DNA of 64,000 nucleotides from Chondrilla cf. caribensis (Eukaryota; Porifera; Demospongiae; Chondrillida; Chondrillidae): the NCBI GenBank assembly GCA_964020155.1, contig OZ026553.1, forward strand, positions 5,395,009-5,459,008. The letters run 5' to 3'. A program made the translations under genes and the position numbers. Numbering within the stretch: the stretch's first letter is position 1; each line of letters begins with the position of its first letter. Under the pieces are notes generated by a model. The model did not search any database and had not been told where the DNA came from. It was given only the letters and a program-made list of their open reading frames with translations. Of this stretch, positions 49,918-61,700 are shown piece after piece.

Positions 49918-52300
49918 TTAAGCCTTCGGAGGCAGTTCTTTATGAGCTTCTTCATTCTTGTCCTCCGTCTTCAACTTGGATTCGAGTTCCTGGATTTTGT
50001 GCTTCAAATGTTCGATTTCTTCACTTTTGGTTTTCTCGACTTTCTCAAGGTTCTGTTTCAATTGCTTAATCTCTGCCCGCTGAGAAACACAATATCACAT
50101 TTGTGTCCACATGTACCAAAGTACACCGGTACACAGAGAGAATGGCACAGATAAGAATACAAGTGATTGCACACATGTACTCGTGAACATGTGAATATTA
50201 ATATGATGTACGTATATGCATATGTACGTATTGTATGTAGTTGTATGTACACATGCAAGTGCGTATGGTATGAATGTATATAATGTGATTTTGTCGCACA
50301 CAACTCACCATTTTTATGTTAGTGGAAGCCATTTCTACTACAGTGTGAGATTTGTGCTTCTTTTCCTGACTCGTGGCAAGTTTCTTCATTTTACTGGAAA
50401 TAGTGGCATTTTCTGCCAGCTGTGACATTCTGTCCAGTTCACTTTTTAAATTTCTGTCAATTTCCTGCAGTGAGTGAGTGAGGGGTGAGTGGGTGAGTGG
50501 GTGAGTGAGTGGGTGGGTGAGTAAGTGGGTGAGTGGGTGAATGAGTGGGTGAGTGAGTGGGTGAGTGGGTGGTGAGGGAGTGGGTGAATGAGTGGGTGGG
50601 TGAGTGAGTGAGTGAGTGAGTGGGTGGTGAGTGAGCGGGTGAGTGAGTGAGTGTTTATGTGAAGGACTGAGGATGTTAACTGCACCACACTTGATGGTGA
50701 TCAAGCTGTGAAGGAGTGACTTGTGAAGGCAGTGTAATGAGAGGTTGAGGGACATGACCATACGTAGACAATCCACCACTGCATGGCGCTGGTCCACATC
50801 AACACATGCACACACCACCCACTAGGTACTCACAGCTCTCCAGGAGACAAAGGAACCCTGAACCAGGTCGAAGGAGAAGTAGTCGTATACAATGACATCT
50901 GTCACTCCCCATCTCCGGAGCATCTGCAAATTGTCCTTTAGAGCTGGGAGGAGGAGGAAGACTGAGTCCTTGGGCATTGAGAAGTAGAGGTAGACGCTTC
51001 CTGAAGTGAACCCTTGGAAGTGAACCCTGGCTATTCCCGTGACGTCCATGAGGAACGAACGCTCTTGAATGACGTGGGAAAGCTGAAACTCCTCCCTGGA
51101 CTTGTCCTGGTGACCCATACGAACAATGATCAAACCGTCATCTCTGATCAGTGGTCTTCTCCTCTGAAGGCCATCATCCAGACACTTTTCTTTGTGAGCC
51201 GTTAGCCTTTTTTCATAATCTTCGAGCATTGAAGATAGCTTCTCATCGGCCAGCATTTCGACAGACTCCTTTAGAACGATGTAGTTCACAAAATCCTGGT
51301 CCTCACTGGTGACCAGGTCCGCTAGCTTGTCCGGATCAGCTGACAACGTCTTGGCTTTACCGAAACAATTATCTCGTAGGAGTCCACTCAGCAATTTTCG
51401 TAATGAGCGCAGTTTTGAGCCGGACAGTGAAGACACAACTTCACACGTGGATCCTAACAGTCTCGAAAACTCCCTATTGAGATCATCCACATTGGAAGGT
51501 AAGCACACGTTGTCCGGTGGGCTGGGAACGGTTGGTGTATCTTCTCTGCTCAATTTATTGTGAAGCAGTCGTTCACGTCTGTAAGGGTATTCCCCAAGAT
51601 CGGTGGCCACAGTGGGTGTTGGCAGAGAAGGCGTGTCAATAGGTGCGGTCAAATAAGATCCTTTGGATACTTGTTGTGGAGGATGCAACGATTCAACCAG
51701 TTTTTCCACGATGTCGATATGACGATCACTAAATGCTAAGCACAATGAGAAATATCAGTAGTAAAATTGGATGAGCAAACTCATATTTACGTATGTGAGG
51801 AGATGTCGTTAACATGGATTTCATTGTAACTAGAATTGGCCATTAAGGTAGTTAAAAGTTGGGTGTCCCCAATCACCCTGTTTACTCCGGTTCGTACAGG
51901 GCAGGTCCCACCAACCCTCGGCTGGTCTTTTGGTAGTATTATGAGTAACTTTATTCGAAGTCACAGAACTAAATACATGCAGCAGCAAAACGGTCTACAA
52001 ACCTTTTCTGATCTTCTTTGCTATATTATCGTGTCCTCCAACTTTCAGTAAAATACGATAGAATATATTCACCGTTTCCTTCCCTCTCGGAAGTCTTCGT
52101 AAGGCAGTGGTCAACTGAGAACAGGCATCGCGAGGAGAACGATAGTTGGTTGTCTGAATTTGGTCCCTATCAGCATACGACACAAGGTTCTCGGCAAACA
52201 CACTCGGAAGTAAGGAGTCAATGCTGATGGACTGAATTAGCTCATCTTCCAAACTCCGAAGAATCTCTTTATATTCGTCTTCTCTGTCCTGGAACGCCAT
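49918..52300 (-). CDS. CARD / central domain / coiled-coil protein (left member of divergent pair)
   Basis: Four exons on the minus strand: 52300-52003 (CARD-like, 99 aa, LEDELIQSISIDSLLP, FYRILLKVGGHDNIAKKI), 51735-50834 (300 codons), 50464-50309 (coiled coil, LKSELDRMSQLAENATI) and 50079-49918 (coiled coil, IKQLKQNLEKVEKTKSEE, ending LPPKA). Phases 1,0,0 agree; 505 aa. The large exon has a Pro/Thr-rich linker (DTPTVPSPP) and then the same kind of central domain as units B and C, with the closing pattern GFTSGSVYLYFSMPKDSVFL, then LLPALKDNLQMLRRWGV. Probable death-fold adaptor; partner unknown. Transcribed divergently from the paralogue at 52380, with 79 bp between the ATGs. Confidence 0.82.
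50466..50655. repeat. GTGAGTGG/GAGT tandem repeat
   Basis: 4- and 8-bp GAGT/GTGAGTGG units directly upstream, on the minus strand, of the acceptor of exon 50464-50309. On the coding strand it reads CACTCACC and forms a pyrimidine-rich approach to the splice site. Confidence 0.93.
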
Positions 52301-52379
52301 CTTGGACGCAATAGCGTTTATTTTTGACGCCCCAGGCGGTAGAAAATAGGGACAAACGCATAATCCCCTCCCATAAAAA
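52301..52379. promoter_or_regulatory. Putative bidirectional promoter between two CARD genes
   Basis: Only 79 bp separate the two ATGs, so both 5' leaders and core promoter elements must overlap here or lie inside the first exons. The segment contains GACGCCCCAGGCGGTAG and TCCCCTCCCATAAAAAATGG. An AT-rich CATAAAAA sits just before the plus-strand ATG. Shared control of the pair is inferred from the spacing. Confidence 0.6.
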
Positions 52380-53865
52380 ATGGAGGATTGTCCTGAACAT
52401 CGTGCCCTTAGAGACTGCTACGACAGGCTTGTGTCGGGGATGGTAGCCCGAGACATTTTGCCAAAGTTTTTTGCTCGAGATTTCGTGACGGATTACGAGA
52501 AACAAGAGATTTTGGGCGATGTCGTAACCATGGACGCCAACGAGAAGCTCCTCAAGGCTGTACTGCGCCAAGGCGGGCATGTTGTTGTGTACTTGTGTCG
52601 GGTCCTCTTCGAAGTGAAGTTAAAAGAGCTGGGATGGCGCCTCTATCACGGTAAGAACCCTCATCAGTTGAGTTTTTTCAGCAATACTACTGTTGAATTG
52701 AATTGAATTGAGTTATCCATATACGTACAGTCACAATATGCATACGTACGTACTTATTATGCGGGGTAACACAAAAGGTGATCCTATACAATGGTGCTCC
52801 CCCTGGGGTGATGATAGCAATGACATTCACAGAACAACAACACATAGATAATCATACATATGATACACAGTCAATGGAGTAAGGATTGGAACAAGTTTGA
52901 TTTGAAAGAAGAAAATGAGGATAATTGTACAAGATCAGGGGCAAATCACTCCATGAATGTGGGGAATTGACAAAAAACAAAAATCTATACCCTTTAACCC
53001 TAGATGCTGGTATATGCAATGAATAAGAATGATCTATGGAATTTCACCAGCAAACAGTGGTGTTCTTACTTGTTCCTTCACTTCTCCGCCCTTTCACCAT
53101 GATTGCTCTCACTGTAGCTCTCAAGACTCATTCGGTTGACGTGTCTGAGATAAGGAACCTATCCAAGATGGGGCACTTCCGTCACCCTGTCAACGTCATT
53201 GTCCTCAGTGGACTGCAGGTCAAGCTGGCGTCTCTCCTGGCAAGAGTGCAGAGCGCGTGTGAGAAGATCCCATTCTCGTCAATTCGTCGGTTCACAGTCA
53301 CCATCCTGTGTAACTACCAGTTGATCCAGGATTCCGTGGAGATGGAGAAGATCCAGACCTTGGATGCCTTGTTCGATCGCCTGTCCATTGCCCTCAAGTG
53401 GCACTGGTACGACCCTTTGTCCCTCATCATTGATTACGTCGATTCTCCTCAACTGAAGGAGGATTTGAAGACCTTTGGTTCCTGTGTGAAAGAGTTCACA
53501 GAGAAGAAACTGACAGAGTGTTCCTCGCTGGTGGAGAGTCTGACCAGACTGCCCTCCAATGGTGAGTTCCTGGAGACTGTTCTCGATGTGGACCCTGAAG
53601 CAGCCGAGGTGCAAGACATCCTTCGTAGCCAGGAGTTCTTGAAGCTGCTGGGAGTGAGTGCAGCATTGTTTGTCGGGGAGAGGAACAGTAAAACAACCCT
53701 GTTCTGGTGGATCCCACGTGTGCTGGTTGGCACTCTGATGCTTCGGGCGATCTCAGCCATTCGTGAGATGAAGGCTTTTGGTGTGGCTGAACTGAGAGTG
53801 TCTGGATACTTCAGAATAGTGGCCTCCATTGGGACATGTACTTACTATGAGGTGTGTGTTTGTGT

Positions 53866-53908
<43 letters not shown>

Positions 53909-54272
53909 TGTGTGTGTGTACGTGTTTGTGCTTGTAGAATTGCTGGTATCATCCCTATCCGCCACTTACGTGTTACAACCTCACTCCATGTCTATGTACT
54001 GTGTAGTCCCCAGAAGCCTTTGATGTTGATGACGCAACACTCTTCAAAACAATACTGGACAACAAGGAGATGGAGTTGAGTGTTGCGCAACAAGCTGTGT
54101 CAGATGCTAACAACAGAGAAATGTCGTTACGAATGAAAGCTAAGAAACCACAAGCGAAAGATGAATTGCAGAATATGAACAAGCACCTCTCAATGATTAG
54201 ACAAAGATTGAATGAATCGGTGAGTGAGCATGTATGTGTCCATGTCCCTGTGTGTGTGAGTGTGTGCATGTT

Positions 54273-54326
<54 letters not shown>

Positions 54327-54695
54327 GAAGTGTGTACATCTCCCACATATTCCCTGACATGAATGCTTTCCCAATCAAATCATTTTGGTCCTCATTCTAC
54401 AGTAAATACACTAACCTTATACTCACACACATGCAAACACACACTCCCTCACACACAGAGTCCTTACCTTAGTCTGTACTGGTCAGTAGTTGTTGTTCTT
54501 GTGTTGTTGAAGGAGAAACAAAGGAAGGCTGTCGAAGAGGAGAAGAGAAAGATCGAAGAGGAAAGAGATGAACTGAAGAGGCAAGTAGAGGAGCTACAAG
54601 AAAGGTGTTCCAAGGGTAAGCAAATTGCTGAAGATGACCAACACCAAGGAGAGCAAGTTGAGACCTCCCAGCACTCCAGCTCAGATGTAAAGTAG
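52380..54695 (+). CDS. CARD / central domain / coiled-coil protein (right member of divergent pair)
   Basis: Four exons: 52380-52650 (CARD-like, 90 aa, LRDCYDRLVSGMVARDILPK, LLKAVLRQGGHVVVYLCRVL), 53118-53851 (244 codons, central domain), 54007-54219 (helical, ATLFKTILDNKEMELSV) and 54513-54695 (strong coiled coil, KAVEEEKRKIEEERDELKR, ending SSSDVK). Phases 1,0,0 agree; 466 aa. The acceptor at 53117 follows a clear pyrimidine tract. The central domain shares the pattern WYDPLSLIIDYVDSP...LKEDL with units B and C ([16 protein letters not shown]...). It is a diverged paralogue of the minus-strand neighbour, so the pair probably arose by inverted duplication. A role in CARD-mediated assembly is inferred. 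Confidence 0.83.
53852..53930. repeat. (GT)n microsatellite starting at a splice donor
   Basis: The GT run begins exactly at the donor of exon 53118-53851. A second TG run lies in the next intron at 54272-54325. Confidence 0.95.
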
Positions 54696-55794
54696 AGCAC
54701 CAGCACCAGCTGCTGAATGACTGCAAACATGTTTTGTTTTATATTGTCACTGTTTATATCCATATACATACATACATTCTTCATACCATACATTACATAC
54801 ATGCATACATGCATCACTCCTTGTAACAATGCATGTACATACATACATACATGTTTTTCGTATGACAAGTGTCTCTGTTTATATCAATGCATGTGATTTG
54901 TAGTAATGTACATACACCCATGTGTATCTTATCATCATATGTGAGTCTCCAACAGAACACCTGTACAGACCAGGTGTCCATGATACCTGCATGTCACCAC
55001 ATCTCTGGTATTAGACATGTGCTATCATGTGACATCAAAATTATTGTTAATTATTACCCTCTACACGTCACATGCTTGCGTTATTTTACTCTCAATTGCT
55101 GACGGACATGAAGTATTTAAAAATAGTCAAGAATGAAAAACTACATAGAACATAATCTGAAATATGTTGTGGCATACTGACACACCTAACCAGTGGTAAC
55201 ATACTGACACACCTAACCAGTGGCAACATACTGACACACCTAACCAGTGGTAACATACTGACACACCTCACCAGTGGCAACATACTGACACACCTAACCA
55301 ATGGCAACGTACTGACACACCTAACCAGTGGTAACATACTGACACACCTCACCAGTGGCAATGTACTGACACACCTCACCAGTGGCAACATACTGACACA
55401 CCTAACCAGTGGCAACATACTGACACACTGGTACACCATTACATTGAGCACAACATCACAGCATATCCATCCCAATATCAGTAGTACAGCTTGACGTATT
55501 CCAAGGATTTGCACTACTACATCCTACTGATGTGAATATGCGTGGTATAGGGCCGCCATGTTTTCCGGGACATCCCGCGGGATAGTCTAGCTGCTAGCCC
55601 CGACTTTCTTCGCCCACGCGTAGAGTAAAAATAGGTGCTTGCATCTATTACGTATAGACTACCCGCGGGGGAGTTAATGACCCCGCCCTCTGTCCAGACG
55701 CGACTCTATCGAAAGCTAGCATGCAGATATAGAGACACACGACGAGGACGCACCAGGTACATCGGAAGAAGCATAAAGAAATAAATCGAAGGAA
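54696..55794. other. Intergenic region with minisatellite and GC-rich promoter-like segment
   Basis: The 3' flank of the CARD gene has ACAT-rich sequence to 54870. A 27-bp minisatellite occupies 55165-55430. From 55545 to 55790 the base composition changes to CpG-rich (CCCGCGGGATAGTC, CCCACGCGTAG, CTACCCGCGGGGGAG), likely the promoter and 5' UTR of the kinase gene that starts at 55795. Confidence 0.55.
55165..55432. repeat. 27-bp minisatellite, about 10 copies
   Basis: Unit ACATACTGACACACCTAACCAGTGGTA. 27 is divisible by three, so the minus strand reads a periodic MLPLVRCVS peptide, which I regard as spurious. Confidence 0.95.
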
Positions 55795-58700
55795 ATGGCC
55801 GGATATTTCCAGGTAATTTATTTGTATTCATATTGTCTCTCCTCGTTACCAAGTACCCTGCTTGTTTTGACTACCAAGCTCCTCTGTAGAGCAGTTTCGC
55901 TTGTTCTTTTTTGTTTTCAATTTAAAGGGATCGCCACCCAATTGGGTAATCTTTGGGTATAGCACTCGCACTTAAATGACACGTCATGGTTAAATGATAT
56001 GTAGATATAGAGCAACACGGGGTACTGTGGGACGGGTGTCTGTAGTCCTTGCTAATGGTTAGTTATCAATTCCTTATTTATACCTTTGTATGGAGATGTC
56101 AAATTAAGACATATCTTAAGGCAATAGCCAAGTTACTTTATGACTGTTGATGGCTGGATGTCCCCAGTTATCCGAGTATTCCAATCCACCCCTCTCTAAC
56201 CTGGGTTTTAATATGAAGCATTGTTGTACTCAGTCTCATACTCAGACCTACTCACCCTACCCTAACCCTAACCCTGAACTTACCTCCACTTTACCAGTAA
56301 GACTCAGTCTGGCACCTTCTGCATTCTTGGACTATGTTGTGTTTGCTGTGTGTGGTAGAGGGGCAGTAATTTTGGGAAGTTCTTATGCTTGTTCTCTCAT
56401 TTACAGCATCAAACAATATCAAATAAGTACCATAGGTTCCAAAACTGCAGTTACTAATATATATAAGGCTGTACAAAAAGATAATTCTCTTCAGTGTAAC
56501 TTAAATTTGATTCAAAGCTAATAGTAAGTGAGCTAGGATCACCTCCTTTCCTGTTCTTAGCCACAGTCCCTCACCCTATGTATGCATGAAGTTATAGCAA
56601 CCCAACATGTACTTAGTTGTAGAGCACAAGTGGCCAAATTATAATGGCAGCCAAATTATAATACCGTGCCCTGCGTATTGATTATCTGTTTTGGTACTCA
56701 GTTGTCCTCTCCTGTAGAAAATTAAAGGTTATTTTGGACCTGGTCCAGTTGATTTGAAACAGACTGTACCACCTTGCTACCTTGACCCTAAAACAGTTGA
56801 GGTATTATTTAGAGATATGCACCGACACAAGTTGGGAGAGGGTGCTTTTGCCAAAGTTTTTGAAAGAAGATATAGAGGACAACCTTGTGTGGTTAAGGTG
56901 TTCAGAGAGGATGTACTGATAAATAAACAAGTTGAAGATCCCCAAGAAGCAATTAAATGTGTGGGTAGGAACTTCTGTGTCCACTATGGACCAGAATCTA
57001 CATGTCAAAATCATAAATCTTAAACCTCTCTAACACTCGAAATTATGAAGTATATATATATTGTGCAAAATGATGGTGAATTTTGAAATGCTGAGAATTA
57101 GAGCGAAATGAACACAACACCTCAGCGAAGGTTCTTCTAAATCTTAAGAAAGAGACACCTGAGTGATTCGAGTATGGGGGTGGCTTGAATTGCTTGTTAC
57201 TTGAAAACACTTGCCAAATTGTGGGCCTAAATATTGGTAAAAAACATAAATCTCTGCACTTGAAACTTTGGTGGGCTGGGTACTCGCAAGTGTATGCATG
57301 TATGTATCCTTAAACATGTTCAAGTTAAAATTAAATAAAGAGTTCGGAATCTAATGCAATGTCGTACCTTTTGAAATAGGATTAGACCAAGTCTAAGCCA
57401 GAGTGTACAGTATCTAGATCCATTTTTATATTGAAATTTTGATTTTCTCCTCCACAATAGAGAGTCAAAAATTATTTTTCACCCGGTGATTTGAAACAGA
57501 CTACACCATCCACTGGAGCACCTGGTGCTAACTCCTTCTACCTTGATCCTAAATCAGTTGAGGTACTTCGAGGAAAAGATAAGTTGGGAGAGGGTGCCTT
57601 TGCCAAGGTTTATCGAGGGAAATACAGTGGACAACCGTGTGCAGTTAAGGTGTTCAAAGAGGATGCGTTGAAAAATAAACAAGTTGAAGAGCATGACTTG
57701 GCATACCTTTGTGATTTAAAATATCCTAACATTGTACAAACTCACGGCCTCTGGATTGACCCCTACAAAGATAGAAATGTCCTCTCTCTTGTGATGGAGC
57801 TTTGTGATACCTCACTGTACGAGTACATAAAATCACACAAAGCTAGGGGAATACCAAAAGGGGATAAGCTGAAAATCCTCCACGATGTCACCAATGCCAT
57901 GATATACCTTCACAGTCAGCATATAGTGCATGGTGATCTTAGATCACCCAACGTCCTCCTAGTCAACACCAGGTCTAGGGTGGAGTCCAGTGATGAGCAG
58001 CTGCAGATAACTGCTAAAGTTGCCGACTTTGTTCTAGCACGACATGTTGATCCCAGTAGTCTCACTCATGACACTGCTCATTTTGCTGATGAGGACTACC
58101 TCCCACCAGAAGCTTTTGACGAAGACAGGAAACATGTACGTCTGACTTTCAGTGTTGACGTGTTCTGTTTTGGCCCATTAGTCATTGAGCTAGCCTGCAT
58201 GGAATTCCCTAAACCTGTGGTGAAGGTAGTACGCAGGAAAGGGCAGCCAGTGAAAGTTCGAGATGAGATTGAACGACGAGAGAGATACCTCAAGAAGATT
58301 GATTTCTCCGAGTGCATGTACACTGATCTGATTGTTGCCCAGTGTATGGTTGATAGACCTGAGCATAGAGGGAGCTTCCTGGATCTACAGCTCATCATTG
58401 AAGCCTTTCAGAAGAAGATGAGAGACCGTCCTGACCATGAGTTGCTGGAGGAGCAACAAGCTCAAATATTTGAACTGCGTAGGAAGATGGAAGAAGACAC
58501 CGCCAAGACATTGTCTGAGCAGGAGGTGAATTGGTGATATCCTACAGTTGTGTGGTGATAATACTACATGTTGTACAGAACTGTATAAGCTACTGAACAG
58601 CTGTTCATTCATGCCATTGGAACTGTGTGTAGTAACAGATACATGTGGTGTGAGAAAATTATGGTTTAATTTGTATTGTTCGATGGTCTCAATTAGACTC

Positions 58701-61700
58701 TAAGAGAACAGTTGGAGGACATGACCAAATACAGTGAAGAATTACAGGTAATACTACACAGAGTTGTAAAATGGAGACTTTGCTATTGGTTGATATTTCT
58801 ATATCTCGTAGGAGAAACTACAACACTAAGTGCTTGTAATGTTCGTATGTACATGACAGTTGTTTAACAGTTGTTACAGTCATTTATATATGCTAACTTT
58901 GTTTCAGCACCCAAAAGATTCGTATCAAATAAATAGGACACCTAATATCTTGTACAATGTACACGTGACACCTAGTACCTTGTACAATGTACACATGACA
59001 CCTAGTACCTTGTACAATGTACACGTGACACCTAGTACCTTGTACAATGTACACATGACACCTAGTACCTGTACAATGTACACATGACACCTAGTACCTT
59101 CTACAATGTACACATGACACCTAGTACCTTGTACAATGTACACATGACACCTAGTACCTTCTACAATGTACACGTGACACCTAGTACCTTGTACAATGTA
59201 CATGTGACACCTAGTACCTTGTACAATGTACACATGACACCTAGTACCTTGTACAATGTTCACATGACACCTAGTACCTTGTACAATGTCCACGTGACAC
59301 CTAGTACCTTGTACAATGTCCACGTGACACCTAGTACCTTGTACAATGTACACATGACACCTAGTACCTTGTACAATGTACACGTGACACCTAGTACCTT
59401 GTACAATGTACACATGACACCTAGTACCTTGTACAATGTACACGTGACACCTAGTACCTTGTACAATGTACACATGACACCTGTTTGTGCATAGTACATG
59501 ATCACAGGGCTCCATGTTCTGTTATGCACTTGAAAGCTTGTAGTTGTTGCGCTATATACCCATGTGGGACATGTCCGCTGGCCACAGTGCACCTGGAGAT
59601 CCATTTATCACATGGCATTCTTGTGATTTGATAGAGTTTAGTGAGCAATTATGCAAGAAATTGATCGAAAGTACATAACAAGGATGTTTGGCGTTCCCTT
59701 ACCACTTCAATCCTTATCTCCTTCGATTTAAACTCTTTCCTAGAGGTTTAAATCAAATGATTGAAATCTCATTCCACTGTATATACCGATTTGGACCTTT
59801 TAGGGAAGAAATGAGCATATTACTGTTGTTATTTCACAGGACAAAATTAGAAGAGACAACTATGAATTGAGAGAAAGTCTTGAAAGACATTTACATCTCA
59901 ATGAACAGAAAGACAGGACTATAAAGACATTGCAGGTGGTTCTACTGATTATAGAGTATCTCTGTATCCTCACTACATGTACATGTACACCGGTGTACCT
60001 TATGGTTATGAACACAGGATGAACGTAAGAAGCACATCCAGTCACTGCAAGCAATGGAGGAAGGACAAAAGAAATTGAAGATAAAACTAAACGAACGGAC
60101 AAAATACTTACGCCAGAGAGAAATTGAATGGAAAGCCGAGATTGAGGTGGGTGTGTTAGAAGGTGTTTGTACTCGTACTGTACTGTGTTCACATAGACCC
60201 ACTATATTTATGTATTCACACACCAACATACATTAACATCTCCTTAAACGTGAACCAAAACCTAATGCTCACGACCACTACTCCTAGTATTTAGCATCTA
60301 ATGCATCTACTATATAGAAATAGCGCCCTGCCTATATATAGTCCACCTCTGTATCGTGGTTAGCCTTGGTGTAAAGCGCAGGACTGGGAAGGGGTACAAT
60401 ACATAGTATCTAGATCATAATTATAAATTAGCTCAATAATTAAGAATTAATATATGTTTTGCACCTAAATTATTGACCAATTTTTCTCGCCTAATTTTGA
60501 TTAACTTTGTTGATGATAAGTGTCCTGCCCAAAGTAACCACCTGGGGGAATTCATATATTGCTTTTGGGCACCGGAGCATTAGGGTCCAAAGAATAGAAC
60601 TAGTCTATTCTCTCAAGGCCAGAATATGGAACCATGTATCGATACTCAACCATCCCTTATGTTTACTGCCGATCATGCATGTACTTTGTTCAGGTTGACC
60701 ATGAGGCAATAAATCATTAAAATTAGCATGCATGCATACAATAGTAAGATAATAATACAATAGCTACATATAAGGGGGGTCCAAAATAAATTACTGGGTG
60801 GCCAGTTGCCTTGAGATACTGGCTAAAAAGGCAGGTGATAAGCGAATGTTAATGAGGCATGCAGAACTTTGCCAGCATCCCAGAGTCTTAATCATGTTAG
60901 CTTGAACTCCTGCCAGAGCTGCTGTGGTTGCTGCCCCTATGCGGAAGCTGTTGTCTCAGTAGTGGGAGGCCTCTATGCCAGCCCTATCTAATATGTGTCG
61001 AACTTCTGTAACAAAATTGTCTCTGGTTAGAAAAGAGTCATTCGGAAGAGAGGGCCGTTCCCAGCACCTCTGCGAGCCAAATAGTGTGTGATGGCACTGA
61101 CTTGGCAGAGATCGATGCCAGTTGCTCCCAGTACCACTGTAACACCTGGGCGGAACGGGTCAGTCTTTAATGCCTTAATAGCATCCGTTACCATAGAAAC
61201 AGTACTATTATACAGCAATTTTATATTGTATAAAGCGCTAGCAACAGTATAAAGCGTTAGCAACGGATGCTATAATGGTTAAGACATGGACACTCGGCAT
61301 TATGACATATAAAATACACTCGCCCTCGGGTGCTTCGCACCCTCGGGACTCGGTATTTTATATGTCATAATGCCCTCGTGCCCATGTCTTAACCACTAAA
61401 TATTGACACAAGAGTGGATGGGGCCTCCCGGTTGCCCACTGATAGGTCCGACGGGGCAGGTGAGAGGTGGGGTCCAACTCTGTAGTGGTGGAAGAGCAAA
61501 AATCATCGATCACAGAAAACCAAAGAAGCATAAGTTCATAGCCGCCCATAACATCTGCCTATCCTAGGTGCAAGGTTGAGAAAAAAGAGATCCACGTACT
61601 TGCGGAAGAATTGCTTGGGTGATAGGCAGCCTTGGTCTTGGTCAGTGGGTATAGGACAATACTCTTTTGATACCACACAGAAGTAGTTGAAGGCGTTGGA

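Noticed and set aside
52699..53117. Extending the plus-strand CARD gene exon 2 upstream to the in-frame ATG at 53036
   Set aside because: The acceptor at 53117 follows a strong pyrimidine tract and restores phase with the CARD exon; the upstream stretch is that tract translated.
58925..59515. Periodic open frames CHVYIVQGTR / STLYNVHMTP, and similar ones at 55092-55514 and 63292-63883
   Set aside because: Minisatellite periods of 30, 27 and 23 bp in introns or intergenic DNA produce them.
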